Below, piece by piece: positions 1-12,600 of a stretch of 64,000 bases of DNA. A program made the translations under genes and the position numbers. The stretch covers positions 15,562,001 to 15,626,000 of the forward strand of contig CM106585.1 in assembly GCA_048013815.1 (NCBI GenBank), given 5' to 3'. A model generated the notes under the pieces. That model had not been told where the DNA came from. It ran no database searches and saw only the letters and a program-made list of their open reading frames with translations. Origin of the DNA: Setoptus koraiensis (taxonomy: Eukaryota > Arthropoda). How positions within the stretch are numbered: the stretch's first letter is position 1; the number at the start of each line of letters is the position of its first letter.

Positions 1-892
1 GTCCCAACTATATATTGCATTTGCAATAATTTGTGCTATCGAAATAATGATGTTGACTGATCTTGAAGTGGCAAATTGCAAATGGATAATGAACGGATAA
101 TGACGACGATCTGTTTCATTCAAACTCTCTGCAAACTTTTTATCTCTGCAACGCCTGGCACGCGAACCCGATCTTTGCCACAGGTGAGATAGGATGCGGA
201 CAGGCGAGGGCGCCCGCCATTCGTTCACAACACAAAGTGTTTGCTCGTCGATGACAGATTGTCGTCGCGAATGCGACAACAACGCCCGACAATCACAGAA
301 CGAGCCTCACTGTGTTGCCCCAACGTACTCGTTGGTGTCGGATGTGTCGAAAGAGGCAAGCTTGTTCGGATCAGATAGGCCAAAAAGATATTCTAACAAC
401 ACGAAAATTCATTGTCAAGTGTACGATGAGAGCAGACACTTTTTCAGCGCAGTTTATGAAACATCCGCAGCAAAAATACAAATCCCGGCAACAACACATT
501 ATCATACATTGGCGACATTATATCAGCAGATATTTCCAACAGCGTTGCGATAATTATTTGCCAATAACTGACACTACACGATTCGTTATCTTCGCGACAC
601 AATTTTGCAATCGTTGAGCTACGTAACCGTTTGTTATCGTTGCTGTGACACACAGGTGACGCTAGTCGCCGTGGGCCTTGTATCACTGATACCACTGACA
701 ATCAATCGAAATTGGTCTCTTCCAGTCCATGGGCAAGGCCACAACCAGCAGCAACATGTGTTACGTCAATATTACGTTATTCAAGTGCATCAATTAGGGA
801 ATAAGTTTATCTATTTGTCTGGCCATTCCACTTGCTAATTGTTGATTCCGTTATGGACAGTCTGCATTCCAAACTCTGGAAGTTAGATCGGA
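1..892. other. Left edge, no gene recognised
   Basis: Several overlapping reading frames of about 60-120 codons occur on both strands, but none has a recognisable domain, a convincing splice pattern or a compositional bias towards coding. I therefore annotate nothing here. The right end probably carries the 3' UTR of the SLC17-type gene that follows on the minus strand. Confidence 0.5.
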
Positions 893-898
893 TTTATT
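893..898 (-). promoter_or_regulatory. Polyadenylation signal of the SLC17-type gene
   Basis: The plus strand reads tttatt, which is AATAAA on the minus strand, about 95 bases after the stop codon of the transporter gene. Spacing and orientation fit its cleavage site. Confidence 0.5.
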
Positions 899-991
899 GA
901 AAATTAAAATTAAATCACTTCTAGTCCAGTTATGAGTGCGGATTCACAGATGACGGGCGATGATTTCCATTGCAAGCATTGGCCGCTTGGT

Positions 992-3357
992 TTACATTGC
1001 AACGGCACCAGGTGAGCAATGTCCAGTAATATCCTTTTCGCATTCAGCGCCCAATCGTGTGTCAGCCAGCCCTTCCTGTTCGGAGCGTCCGCTGTTTGGG
1101 GTCCGTCGTTTCGCCTCGATGGGCTCCGCTTTGACCACCAGCGTAAACACTAGACCGCCAACAAAACTGCAACCTGCCACCAGGCGCAACAACACGTTCC
1201 AACGGGCGTTGTCGTTACCCCGATCGCCCAATATCTGGCCCGTCACCAGAGCCATCACCAGACCGGATATTCCGCAAGCGCTATGCGCTATGCCCACTAT
1301 GGTAGCCGGATATTTCTCGCTCAGATCGTAGGGCAGCATGGTTTCGCCGCCGGCCCCGAACATCCAAAAGAACGAGATCAATTGCAGCAAAACGGCCACC
1401 AGGGTGATGTTGCAGTTGCTGTACGAGATCAACAGGTACACTATGGCCATGGAGAAGTTTGCTGCACCGGAAAAGATGTGAAGAGCCGAAGAGAATAGTA
1501 TAGCGAGAAAAGTATAGAGGACAATGTTATTTACTACTCAGTAATTAGTTTAGTGGAGCCGGAAATAAGCACGGAAAAGGGGCCAACAGCGAGCTACTTA
1601 CCCAGTCCCTGGAACACCTTTCGCGTGGTGGTTTTGGACCAGCCGAAGGCCTTGTTTCTGACCATGTTCTTGGCCAGTATTCCCACAAGCACTATGAAAA
1701 GAACCTGAATGGCGTACATGACCACGGTGATGGCACTTATCTGTTGGATTAGACACAAACATTGAATTAGCGTCGATCGATAAACTCAGAAAAAAGTCGA
1801 CGAGTGTTTCTCGGGAAAAGTTGTGGGATTATCGCGAAGATGTTCCACTCAATCCGGCATTTTGCGGTTTGAATTGGTACTCACTGTTTCCACGGGCGCA
1901 TGGAAGGGTTTCTTCAGGTAGCTGGCAAGTTCAATTGAGGCGAAATCTAGACACAGCTGATAGGTGAATTTGACCAAAATCAACGACAACACCGAAGGCG
2001 ATGTCAGTATGAGGCCCCAAGGGGTTTTTTCTCTCGCTTGTGCATTGTTATGAGCCGATTTTGGTCCTAGATCACATGTATCGTTGGCATGTGAATTGGT
2101 GTCAATTTTTGCTTTTTCTGTGTCCGGGCAAAAACTGTCCAGCGAGCTGGCCGCTAACGGAGCTTTCTTCCTCATAATTCTGTTTAGCTCGGGCTGGCCA
2201 ACAAATCTACTTTGTTGGGGCGACGAGTCGCTCACGAAAAACCACACAAGTGCCCACACCAGACAGATGGCTCCCGATGACTGAAAAACTAGCGGCCATC
2301 CGTATCCGTTTCCAATGATCACGCCGGGCAGCAGCGAACCCAGCAGGATGCCTAGCGAGAAGGAAACTTTTATCAGGGGCGCAAATATGCTCGTTTCTGT
2401 CATAGTGAGCCATTTGGCAAACAGATCGTACAATGCGGGAAAAATGGCCGCCTGCATGACGCCCAATAGCATTCGAGATGCCACCAATATCTCAAAACTA
2501 AAACGGGCCAAGGCAGGCGTCGCGAAGTTTATAATTGAGGAACCTCCGACGCTCATGAATATCAGATATTTGTTTCCGTATCGCTCAGACAGAACACCGC
2601 CTAGAAGAATGACGAGAGACAGTGGGTGAAAATGACGTTAGCGTATGGTCAAATTTGCAGCAATTTCTACGATCATGCCTGAGTTATTTCACTTCGACAT
2701 ATTGATACACATACCTAAAATCATCAGCGGTGCATAAGTGATGTAAAAGGCACCTAAAAGCAAATTCTGTTGCTTGCTTGTCCAGTTAAATTTGCGATAT
2801 TTCGTCGTTTGCATTCTCTGAATGGACGAGGCACCCGTTGTTATGTTCTTGGCAGGTTGGCCCCCGTCGACAATGGACGACGTAACATTAATACGGTCTC
2901 TCATGAGCGATTTGGCATCTTGTGAACTTGACCTGTTGTTGTTTTTGTCAGGAATTTCTTTGTACAATTTTGTCGGCAGCAAAATTGTCCTGATCGGTAT
3001 CAGATTACTACGGTTGCTGGTTTCAATTCTATCGCCATAGGGACACGAGCCATCGTATTTATTTGTGCGCGGACGACTGGCGTTGACCCGATCCTCGGAA
3101 TTGATGGTCATTTCAACAATGGACACATTCAAATTCATCTTAGACATCTGACACAGCGTTAAACCCATTAAAGCATATATACAAAGTGCAATCCTGAATT
3201 TTTTATCTTTTTCGCCACTTGATTCATTATCGCACGATCTCCTCGCCGGTTCGCTGTATCTTAGCCTGTTGTTTTTGTCTGTAGTCACTGCTGTTGGGGC
3301 CCACTTACCCGTAAATAATGCGATATTCGACGTTGAGCATTTGGTGGATTGCTCCAT
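992..3357 (-). CDS. SLC17-family major facilitator transporter (sialin / vesicular glutamate transporter / Na-phosphate type)
   Basis: Four coding exons on the minus strand: 3357-2715, 2600-1885, 1740-1602 and 1461-992, all with GT-AG borders and matching phases, give about 655 residues. Residues 54-72 form the first membrane helix. Residues 73-195 are a long polar loop with many N-x-S/T sites, typical of the lumenal or extracellular loop of SLC17 proteins. The splice junction restores the loop 2-3 motif GGVLSERYG near residue 215. The motif R-x-x-x-G-x-x-x-x-x-FPA follows, then LLGSLLPG, WPLVFQSSGAI and TPWGLILTSPSV, all family landmarks. The usual Glu-Gly after the R-x-x-x-G step reads Gln-Ala here. 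SLC17 members move organic anions or phosphate across plasma, lysosomal or vesicle membranes; the substrate of this one cannot be told. Confidence 0.88.
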
Positions 3358-5850
3358 GTTGATGATTTTATTGATTGGAAAAGGAAATTCTTAGAACGGA
3401 ATCGCAGGTCATAAGTTATTCATTCAAGTTTAAGTAACTGTATTGGCATATCTATTGGTGGTTGTCGTAAATGCACGCCATTAGACCGGCTCCGTTTACG
3501 TTATTAATTGAGCGAAACTGTTGACCGAATATTCAACAGCAAAACAATTAAATAACGATTGTTATTGCCGAGCACATGATGTGGTGGTGTTAACCAAATT
3601 AATTGAATTTTCTCAGTTTATCATCCATGAGTCGTTAGTAGAGATAACACAGGTTTGAATCTACTCCATCTTTTATCTTCGCGTTTATCTTAATCCAAGA
3701 AAGTAACATCAACTTGACTATGTGTAAATAACCACTCATGCAATCAACAACTCGCTACACTCAGAACGGATGTGTTGAAAGAAGATGGAGACGATCAATC
3801 TGATTGGAATTGGATCTTGTCAGTTAGTTGACAGCGGAAAATTTACTGAGTTAGTCATCGTTACATCAAATGATAATGAAAGTCAATATGTGCGTCAATA
3901 AATAAACGAGTTTCTCTTTAGTTTTGTAGACATTACAACCTTCTCAACCACAACAATAGTAATTCTGTTCTGTCTTGTGTTTGTATACATAAACATACAA
4001 TTTATATCACAAGATAAGAGGCGAGCCAAGATTGATCAATTATCTCAACTTAGGTAATCAATTGGAAGATCATGCCGGGCGTCTATCGTGCATCGCGAGT
4101 ATTTTCTGCGAGCAAATCCCAAAAAGGAAATGGATGCCAGAGAGAAGGACATTTCAAAAGCAGCAACAAACATCAATCAATCGATATTTCTATAACAGAA
4201 CTCGATTTTGCACCGAATCTGCATTCGGTTAGCTTGGCAGCTCTACCTAGCTGACCTCTGATGCTTACTTGGTGAGTGTTTATAGCGCTCCGGTGACTAT
4301 ATCCGGAAAAGTGCGATGATCAGATTGATACAACTATTATTGATTGACTATAGATATGAGATAGAGAGATAGAATTTAACAGACATGCAATGAGCTGCTT
4401 AAGTTGAGCATGATATATTTTCCGCTTGCGGCTGCCTATGGTAGGCCAAGAAAGGGTTCGCTTGAGCAAATTGGTTGTCATACCCGATGTATTTTTTAAA
4501 GATGCGTGCACTAGACAATATTTTAGACCTCTCGTTGGTGGTATAAAAACACAATTTGCATAAAAATGCTGCTGAATCTGGAATAAGGCGTCATAATTAT
4601 TGTTTCTGTTTTAGTTGTTGCCATTTATTCCGACAAAAATTTTTAGAGATAATTGATTAGCGATATTGAGTCGAGAAAATTGTTTGCATGGGTGCAGGGG
4701 CCATTTTTTCGGATCTTCTGATCTCTCAATATTCCTGTTTTTCTATCTAACGATACCTGCAGTCTCTCCCTCCAGCGTCAAATCAATTCAGAATTCTAAT
4801 CAACATTCTCGTACTTTCATTAGTGATTGAATGATCTCAAGTCAGCAACTAGCACTCTCTCAGGCTTAGCGCTACTTTAAATGCTGCTTCCTATCGAAAC
4901 TGATGCCACACCAGCTTTTAGGGCAATCTAACCTGTGAATCTTCTATCGCTCTTGCAGCAACGCCGTAAATAATGATCGTTCAAGATCACCGTATCAGTT
5001 TTTAGATTAAGGATTACTAAGGAGATCAGAATCTGTTTTCTGTTCTAAAGACTAAAAATCGGGTATGTTTTTATCAAATTTTTAAGGGGACGATATCCCA
5101 CCTTTCGCCGTCTTTCTTAGACCGTGAGGGCCTCCTTTCCTCCCCTGATCACTAATTTCGGCTGGAAGAAACCGAAAAACGTACGTTTGGTTCGCATCAA
5201 AACCGAATCGGAGTAGTTTTAACGACCGATTCTGTTCTCTCTACCAACGATGCATGAGACCGATCACGGCAATCGTCGATACCACTCTCAATGGATACTG
5301 TAATAAAATTAGAAGAATCAATTTCAATCGAAGAATTATGTTACAAATTGCAAAAGTTCAGCCCGGTTACACAAGATTAAGCATCTGCATCTGTCTATCT
5401 ATCATTTTTCAGGAATGTCCAGCATTCACTATAAATATGAGGGAAATCTCCATATATTATGCACTTGTACGTTAGCCTTCATATAGTAAACATATACCTA
5501 CATTGAAGCACGCATACATAGTCCAATCTCAACTTTACTCTCTAACTCTCGTAGTTGGTTTTTGCTCTCTATACGGCGGCATAGCTGGATTGTCACAACA
5601 CAATCAACGTCGGTTCACACCAGCGAGATAGTTCAGATGGACTGATAAAGAATTGGGGGCACTCTGATGAGAGATGGCACCATATAGAAGAAAATGGGTT
5701 TGTTGTCAAGTTTTAAAGTTTTCTCATGTTCTCAATAATCGATCGGATTCCGTAAATCAGACATTCATCGAATATCCATGGTTATTCGTTGCCAATGTGC
5801 ATTGCCTACAAGTATAAATTGGTCTATACGTCACATCAGATGAGCTGGTT
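3358..5850. other. Intergenic stretch without recognised gene
   Basis: About 2.5 kb between two minus-strand genes. Only short frames below about 75 codons are open and none resembles a known protein. The right part should contain the 3' UTR of the kelch gene and the left part the promoter of the SLC17-type gene. I see no repeat or RNA gene. Confidence 0.5.
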
Positions 5851-7821
5851 TCAAAATGCTCGAAGATTACTTTCAGCTGAACCGCCTGGAATTTTAATGG
5901 GCGAAACTGACCAACTGGTTCAGGTTGAAAATGAAGCGGAAATGTATGAGTGTTACACAATGTTGACAATTTGTTGCGAAAAAACTCAATGATGGATATC
6001 AAATACTTACGTGTCAGTGCCAGGATCGTATTCGAATAGGAGGTACGTGTACTCCGATTCGAATACGATCTCCTGTTCACGATCGCACCTTATTAATGCG
6101 TAAAGCAAACCATTGAAGCCGGTCAAACTGGCAATATACGCACTTTCTGTTAGCTCTTCTGGGATTAATTTGTCATCCAGAGATGCTATGCGCGTCCAAG
6201 TGTCGATGCGTGGATCGTACTTTTCTCCGCTAAAGCGATTAGAGGTACGCTTAATGGTATCACAATCTAGTCCTACTGCATAAATCAGTCCTTGAGATGC
6301 TGCAACTTGCAAATCCATTCTCGCTTTGAGCATTCGTGCCCGCGCTTGCCATTGATCAGTTGAAGGATCATAGCGCATGACAGTGTTTGTAAATGTCTGA
6401 AGGCTACGTCCCCCGATTGCATAAATGTAATTGTTCGAGCTGACCAATTGCTGACCCCAAATATCATTTTGCATGGTGCTGCGGTTGATCCACTTCTTAT
6501 CCTCGAGAGAATATTGTAGAAATTCATATTCTTTATGTACCCAATCAGTAATGCTCACGTACAGCGAACCAAGGTGACCGACTAAACCATAAACACACCA
6601 CGGTATGCCACATCTGGGGGGTGGCAATGTATGATGGTAGAATATCTCAGGATGATAGATTGCTGTATGTTTATGCTCCCTATCGAAGATGAAGAATGCG
6701 TCACTTACTAACATAGTCCTTGAATTCGTACCGAATGATATTGGATCTATATCTTCCCAATCATTTATAACGGCGTCGTATCGCTTGAGAAATTTTTCAG
6801 TGCGCTCTCCCGTGAACAAGTACAATGAAATCTCTCTGCAGCTTTCGGGGGACTGTTCTTTATCCATGTTCTCTCGAGAAGTAGAGCTGCTCGAGGCAAT
6901 TCGTTTGCTGGAAAGCAATCCAATCATAGCGTGTCTAATGTATTCACGACATCGTTTGTCATCGTCAATCAACGGATCGTTAGAAATGTCGACGAGATAA
7001 TCAGGCTCCATTTGCGAGAAATCAACATGTTGCAGCAAATCGGGAAGAATCTTCCGACGATCGATACCAGAATCTTGATCGGCATGATTGCACCATTTCA
7101 CGATAGCCTCGTACACAGTTGCTGCAGATGATTTCAGATTGTCACATCTAATAATTTCAATCAATTGACCTGACTCCAATATCATAAATGCATCTCGTTT
7201 GGCAACATCGTCGAAATTCTCCACTATAAACTCTCTCGTAGATTTTGACAAATCCTCAGATGAAAACTTTTGTGCTAGTATGTTTAAACTTATGCAATTA
7301 GATACATCCAAATTATGCTCAATGCTAGGTGGATCGCTCCAGTGCTTGACAAGATTCTGAAGAGATTTTTGCTGATCGATGGAAATGGGTATTTGATCGC
7401 CGGAAGTTGCATCTTGTTCGAACAGTATGTTTGTTGCAGCCAGATCAATCAGGCACGGGGTAAGCTGTTCGAGTGTTTTGTTTCCGAAGAAACAATTCCG
7501 GAGGGTGTCTATCATATCTCGTTTCAAAATCCATGGGTTCTTTTTTTCCATCTCCTCGGGTGGATCATCAGAACCGATATTGTTTGATGTACTACTCAAA
7601 ATTGACAGCCCCATCGAGCGTATTATCGGTATGTGCATATACTTGACCAGCATATCGAGTGCTTGTGCTTTGGCCAGACCAAGGGCCATTGCTGCTTCTT
7701 TCTTGCTGGCACCCCTATTTGCCAGCACGCCTTGACAGCTATCACCGTTGCGGTAAGAGAAAATAATGTCACACCATTGGACGGCTGTCTCAAATATGTA
7801 TTCGATTTCCGGAGTGTCCAT
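5851..7821 (-). CDS. BACK/kelch-repeat protein lacking an intact BTB domain
   Basis: Two coding exons, 7821-6011 and 5914-5851, give about 624 residues. The second exon completes a kelch blade as DTWSVSPIKIPGG, which supports the splice. A clear BACK domain lies at about residues 165-275 (CISLNILAQKFSSEDL, then VYEAIVKWCN and ILPDLLQHVDF). Degenerate kelch repeats fill about 335-620, with IYAIGGRS, MRYDPSTDQW and LFEYDPGTDTW. KLHL proteins normally start with a BTB domain that binds Cullin-3. Here the N-terminus instead shows a weak second copy of the last BACK helices (IFETAVQWC, then MLVKYMHIPIIRSM), followed by what looks like only the end of a BTB domain. The start ATG has A at -3. A role as Cul3 adaptor is doubtful. 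The closest KLHL orthologue is not clear. Confidence 0.75.
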
Positions 7822-7872
7822 ATTGAAAAATGTTACAACAACAGCATAGATACCGGTATGAATCGATCAAAA

Positions 7873-8264
7873 AGTTAGTGTATAGTTAGATATATTAATA
7901 AGTAGATTGTCTAATATTAACGGACGATGTAACTAAAAAGCTTCCTATTTATGTCCGGATTCAGTGTAATACTGTGCTCAGCGAGATGAGAGATGGAAAT
8001 GATTATATTTTATCTGATTGATTAATCTCATCTGACTTTGCAAGCCACCTACAATGCCGTTGTTTTGAATTTGTCACATAATGTAATAAAAGAGTAATAA
8101 AAGAGTGTGTTAGTTAGACACAATACAAGCTTTGATGTTTTTGGGCTATACATATAAATTTATGTTTTAACAATTACAGTGCATTGAACAGATCATCATT
8201 CGAGTGGTGCAAAAGTAGTTGAGTAACAGTAAGCGACTATGTTTTGCTGGATTATTGATACATG
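7873..8264. repeat. Direct duplicate, copy 1 (left of gap)
   Basis: This stretch, beginning about 50 bases upstream of the kelch gene start, matches 8773-9282 nearly base for base over most of its length. Shared strings include ttgtctaatattaacg and gttttgctggattattgata. It lacks about 120 bases present in copy 2. It ends exactly where the run of N begins. Confidence 0.9.
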
Positions 8265-8764
8265 NNNNNNNNNNNNNNNNNNNNNNNNNNNNNNNNNNNN
8301 NNNNNNNNNNNNNNNNNNNNNNNNNNNNNNNNNNNNNNNNNNNNNNNNNNNNNNNNNNNNNNNNNNNNNNNNNNNNNNNNNNNNNNNNNNNNNNNNNNNN
8401 NNNNNNNNNNNNNNNNNNNNNNNNNNNNNNNNNNNNNNNNNNNNNNNNNNNNNNNNNNNNNNNNNNNNNNNNNNNNNNNNNNNNNNNNNNNNNNNNNNNN
8501 NNNNNNNNNNNNNNNNNNNNNNNNNNNNNNNNNNNNNNNNNNNNNNNNNNNNNNNNNNNNNNNNNNNNNNNNNNNNNNNNNNNNNNNNNNNNNNNNNNNN
8601 NNNNNNNNNNNNNNNNNNNNNNNNNNNNNNNNNNNNNNNNNNNNNNNNNNNNNNNNNNNNNNNNNNNNNNNNNNNNNNNNNNNNNNNNNNNNNNNNNNNN
8701 NNNNNNNNNNNNNNNNNNNNNNNNNNNNNNNNNNNNNNNNNNNNNNNNNNNNNNNNNNNNNNNN
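8265..8764. other. Assembly gap of 500 N
   Basis: Exactly 500 unknown bases, a usual placeholder length in scaffolds. The two flanks are copies of one another, so the true gap size may be zero or negative. Confidence 0.98.
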
Positions 8765-8772
8765 GGTACAAA

Positions 8773-9282
8773 ATGGACAAATTAGTGTATAATTGGATAT
8801 ATTGATAAGTGGATTGTCTAATATTAACGAAAGATGTAACTAAAAAGCTTCCTATTTATGTTCAGATTCAGTGTAATACTGTGCTCAGCGAGAAGAGCGA
8901 TGAAAATGATTATATTATATCTGGATTGATTAATCTCATCTGACTTTGCTAGCCACCTATAATGCCGTTGTTTTGAATTTGTCACATAATGTAATTTAGC
9001 CCTCCTTCGTGGCTAAACCTCCCACAACAGATCATGATCGACCAAATAGAATAGTCAAAGATTAAAAGATTGTGTTCACGTTTAGAATCAATGAGAAAAC
9101 ATCCACCACATCGATACGACAGAATAGAGTGTGTTAGTTAGACACGAGACAAGCATAGATGTTTTTGGGCTACATGTTTTAACAATTACAGTGCATTGAA
9201 CAGATATATCCCATCATTCGAGTAGTGCAAAAGTAGTTGAGTAACAGTAAGCGACTATGTTTTGCTGGATTATTGATACATG
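8773..9282. repeat. Direct duplicate, copy 2 (right of gap)
   Basis: Second copy of the segment at 7873-8264. It carries about 120 extra bases near 8998-9120 (starting tagccctccttcgtgg), and continues past the shared end with unique sequence (agcacaggtaaaactg). Scattered base differences suggest either an old tandem duplication or two alleles placed side by side. Confidence 0.9.
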
Positions 9283-9615
9283 AGCACAGGTAAAACTGTG
9301 GCGAGTTTATTAAGGTCGGAAGGTGGTGAGATTAGGTGAGAAAAATAGACAAAAAAACAAATAATAATTATAGTTGTAACAAGAATAAAAATAAATGCGT
9401 CTATTCTGTAATATTTCGCACAATGCACGGGGCTACGAGATACAGATTACACACAATAACTGTATTGATGGACCATGCTGATTTCTTGTGATCACAAGTC
9501 TGTCTACCAAAGAATGAACAAGTTAAAAGTCAATAAAAATAAGTGACCACAATAACGGAGCGAGAAAATTGACGCGAGGAAAATAAATGATCAAATGGTA
9601 TTAAAATTTATTTTA

Positions 9616-12600
9616 TCATCGATTGATTAATGAGAGTCGAGAGGTCAGTTGTCCAGCATACAGGGGATTGATTGCATATAACCAATCATGCAATTCTCGT
9701 TGCGAATCAGATTGAATTAGATAAGCTCGATGCTTGGTGGTAATTGTGAACACATTTCCTAAGTTCAGATCGTCCTCAGGTTGCTCAATATTGGCTGTTG
9801 TTAGATTTATGATGTCTCTTTCCACCTGTTCTTTGTCATTCTTGTATATTATCAAATAGGGTCTCTTGACCACAAACCAACGCCTAAACCACTCATGAGC
9901 TCTATCCTCTGAATAGTTCAGGTAGCCTCGACGAGAAACGACCAGACTCAATCTGACTTCCTCTATTTCCGGAATGAGTAGACATTTGGCGAATGTCCCG
10001 ATGAGAATATTAGAAGCTGATGTATGACTCATATTAGTGTTGTTGTTATTTGTATCGAAGTCACTCATCATCTTGTGTCTGTGCATTAGAAGATTGTTCA
10101 GCTTATTCGTGGGCGGTATCCAAGTATCGGGACTGGACGCGTTAGATTCTGGAGAGTGATCGTCATTTTGGTCTGTAACACAACTCTGGCATCGAGATTG
10201 AATGTTGTCATTTTCTTGTTGTGGCAGATTATCTAGTTCCTCGTTATTCCATGGCTTATGCCGTGTGAGAAGGTGATAACGCATCAGTCTTAAATACTTC
10301 AGACACAGATTTCTTTCTTCGATAGTCGCGAACCACGGTTCCATGGGTTTTTCCTCCAGCCAATGAGCATTTGATACACTTGCCAGTGACGGACTCCTGC
10401 TCATGGATTGGATCAAATTAAACAGACTAGAGCTGTGTGGTATGCTAGATCTCTTCAGGCTTCCCTGATAGCCATTTCGATTCGTCGAGTCACGTTGTTG
10501 CTGACTTGAATTTGAGTCAATATTGAATCTCTTCGTTTTCCATTCTTTGGCAGACATTCTATGCTTTGTCTTTTCTACCTCACAGAGGCGTAAAATCTTC
10601 TCCAAGTTCCATTGGTGCTCAGCAATCAAAGAATCGATTCTCGGCTCCCATGACTCACAATTCGGTGATCTCTGGTATGCATCTATTGACCACTCAGATT
10701 GAGTCCACGATTGCTCCATGCACGTTGTATTCAATCTAGATAGATTGGATCTGTTTGGCTGAGTTGTGTTTAAAATTGAAGATAAGTTTGCGGATGACAT
10801 TGAGGAAGCTAAAGAAAACAAATTATATGTTGATTGTGAGGAGCTAGGTCTCGGCAGGTTGTGATGTCTAAGACTGCCATGATCAATAGCGCGATACATC
10901 GCCAACTCATAAATCGAGCTCAAGTGGCTGCAATGTTTAGTTGAGTTAGTAAAAAATGATTTTATAGTTTTGCTGTTTGTGTAACTCATCAGCCTCGTAG
11001 CACGACTATCGCGCTCTACTATCATAACAGCTAGATCCTTTGTTATTATTGCTGGTTGAGAACATCCCTCCAAATCTATGTAGACAGATAATGTCAAGAA
11101 TACTCTTTCGTCTAATGGTGTTATCTTGTTTAGGAGAGTCGTATTGTGCAAAGATGTATCCCAATTGGCCTCAATTCTATAAACAATTCGATGGTCTATT
11201 TGATTGAGATACTGACATGATAAGATATTCAAAGAAAGTATGGGATTCTCGGGATCTGTATCACTCGCATCATCTGGATATTCTGCTTGCTTTCTCACTC
11301 TACCAATGACTAGCTCTCTGACATCTTGCCAATTGATCGCGCTATCTTCTTCATGCACAATTGTAATGCAAATTTTCCTCTGAATTCCTTGATGCAGTAA
11401 AAAAGTTGATTTGTGAGGCATTTCATCACACCGATCAACTGTTACAGGTATGTATTCATCGCTGTTCAATGCCAATTCGCATATCTCGAACCATATCAAC
11501 AGATCGAATCTGGATTGAATCTGGGAACTTTTTTTTAACCCAACAATATTCTGAATTTTAGGAGATGGCACTGGTTGTGAAATTGTCATCATATGGGGGA
11601 ACAATCTTTTTGGAGGCTGCCTAACTACGGAATTCCGTGGACCAACATTGCAAAACGGGTGACGCAGATCTTTGGCCTCCCTATGAAGTGGATGTTGTTC
11701 AATATGACCAAAAACTTCAAAGACAATTGGATGGTGTCTCAGATAGTTGATAAAAGCATTTGTTACTTCATTTACCGTGAAATTATGCACACTGTGAAAG
11801 GTTGATGGAGGTCTAGTATTTTTAATAGGATCAGTGCTGAATATTTTCTCTGGCTTGTGGATGAAACTAAATTGACAGAACACGTCCGAATAAGTTTTGG
11901 GTAGATCGATAATGCGGTCGATCTTGATTCTGAAGGTGAATTGCGTTTTAATTCTGAGGTGCTTGTTTCGATCAGACTTTTCATCTGACTCGCACGTGGA
12001 TGGTTCGGGCGTTTTACTTGGCGTTGGAGTGTTTTCGTCGTCATCTTTGATTGTATCATTTTCATCATCTTCTACCTCTTCCTTGATGTCGTTGTAATAA
12101 CTTTCAATGGTCTCTATTGATGCATTGAGGTCAGGATATGCACTAAAAATTATACCATTTGTCTTTTGACAGTACCTATAGCTTGTCGCTTCAAATCTAC
12201 ATGTTCTAAGGTTTGGACAGCATCTATGTTGAAGTAAATCATCCAGTAGATCATCACATTCTCTTTCTACTGATATTAGATTGGCATCACTGTCGTCAAA
12301 CTTCAATTCATGTGACTGTCCACTCAAGTCTTTGGAATCTCTGATTGCTTCTAAACTCACTTCGAGATATCCCTTGACATCTCCGTGCTCATTCACTATT
12401 GGAATCTTTTGTTCGCACTTTGTAGGATATGTTAAATTAGATATGTATAAATAGGCCCTTCCAATCACTTTAAACCAAGACCATCGATCTCTATCATCGA
12501 ATGGATCTCGAGGATCGAATCCATCGCTTGGATTCGAAGTTTCTTGTGATGAATCGCGGGATGCATTATGAATTTCACGCATTAATTCCAATCTCTGTTT

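Noticed and set aside
8196-8805. Long open frames of about 180 codons on both strands
   Set aside because: They consist almost only of unknown residues translated from the 500-N gap.
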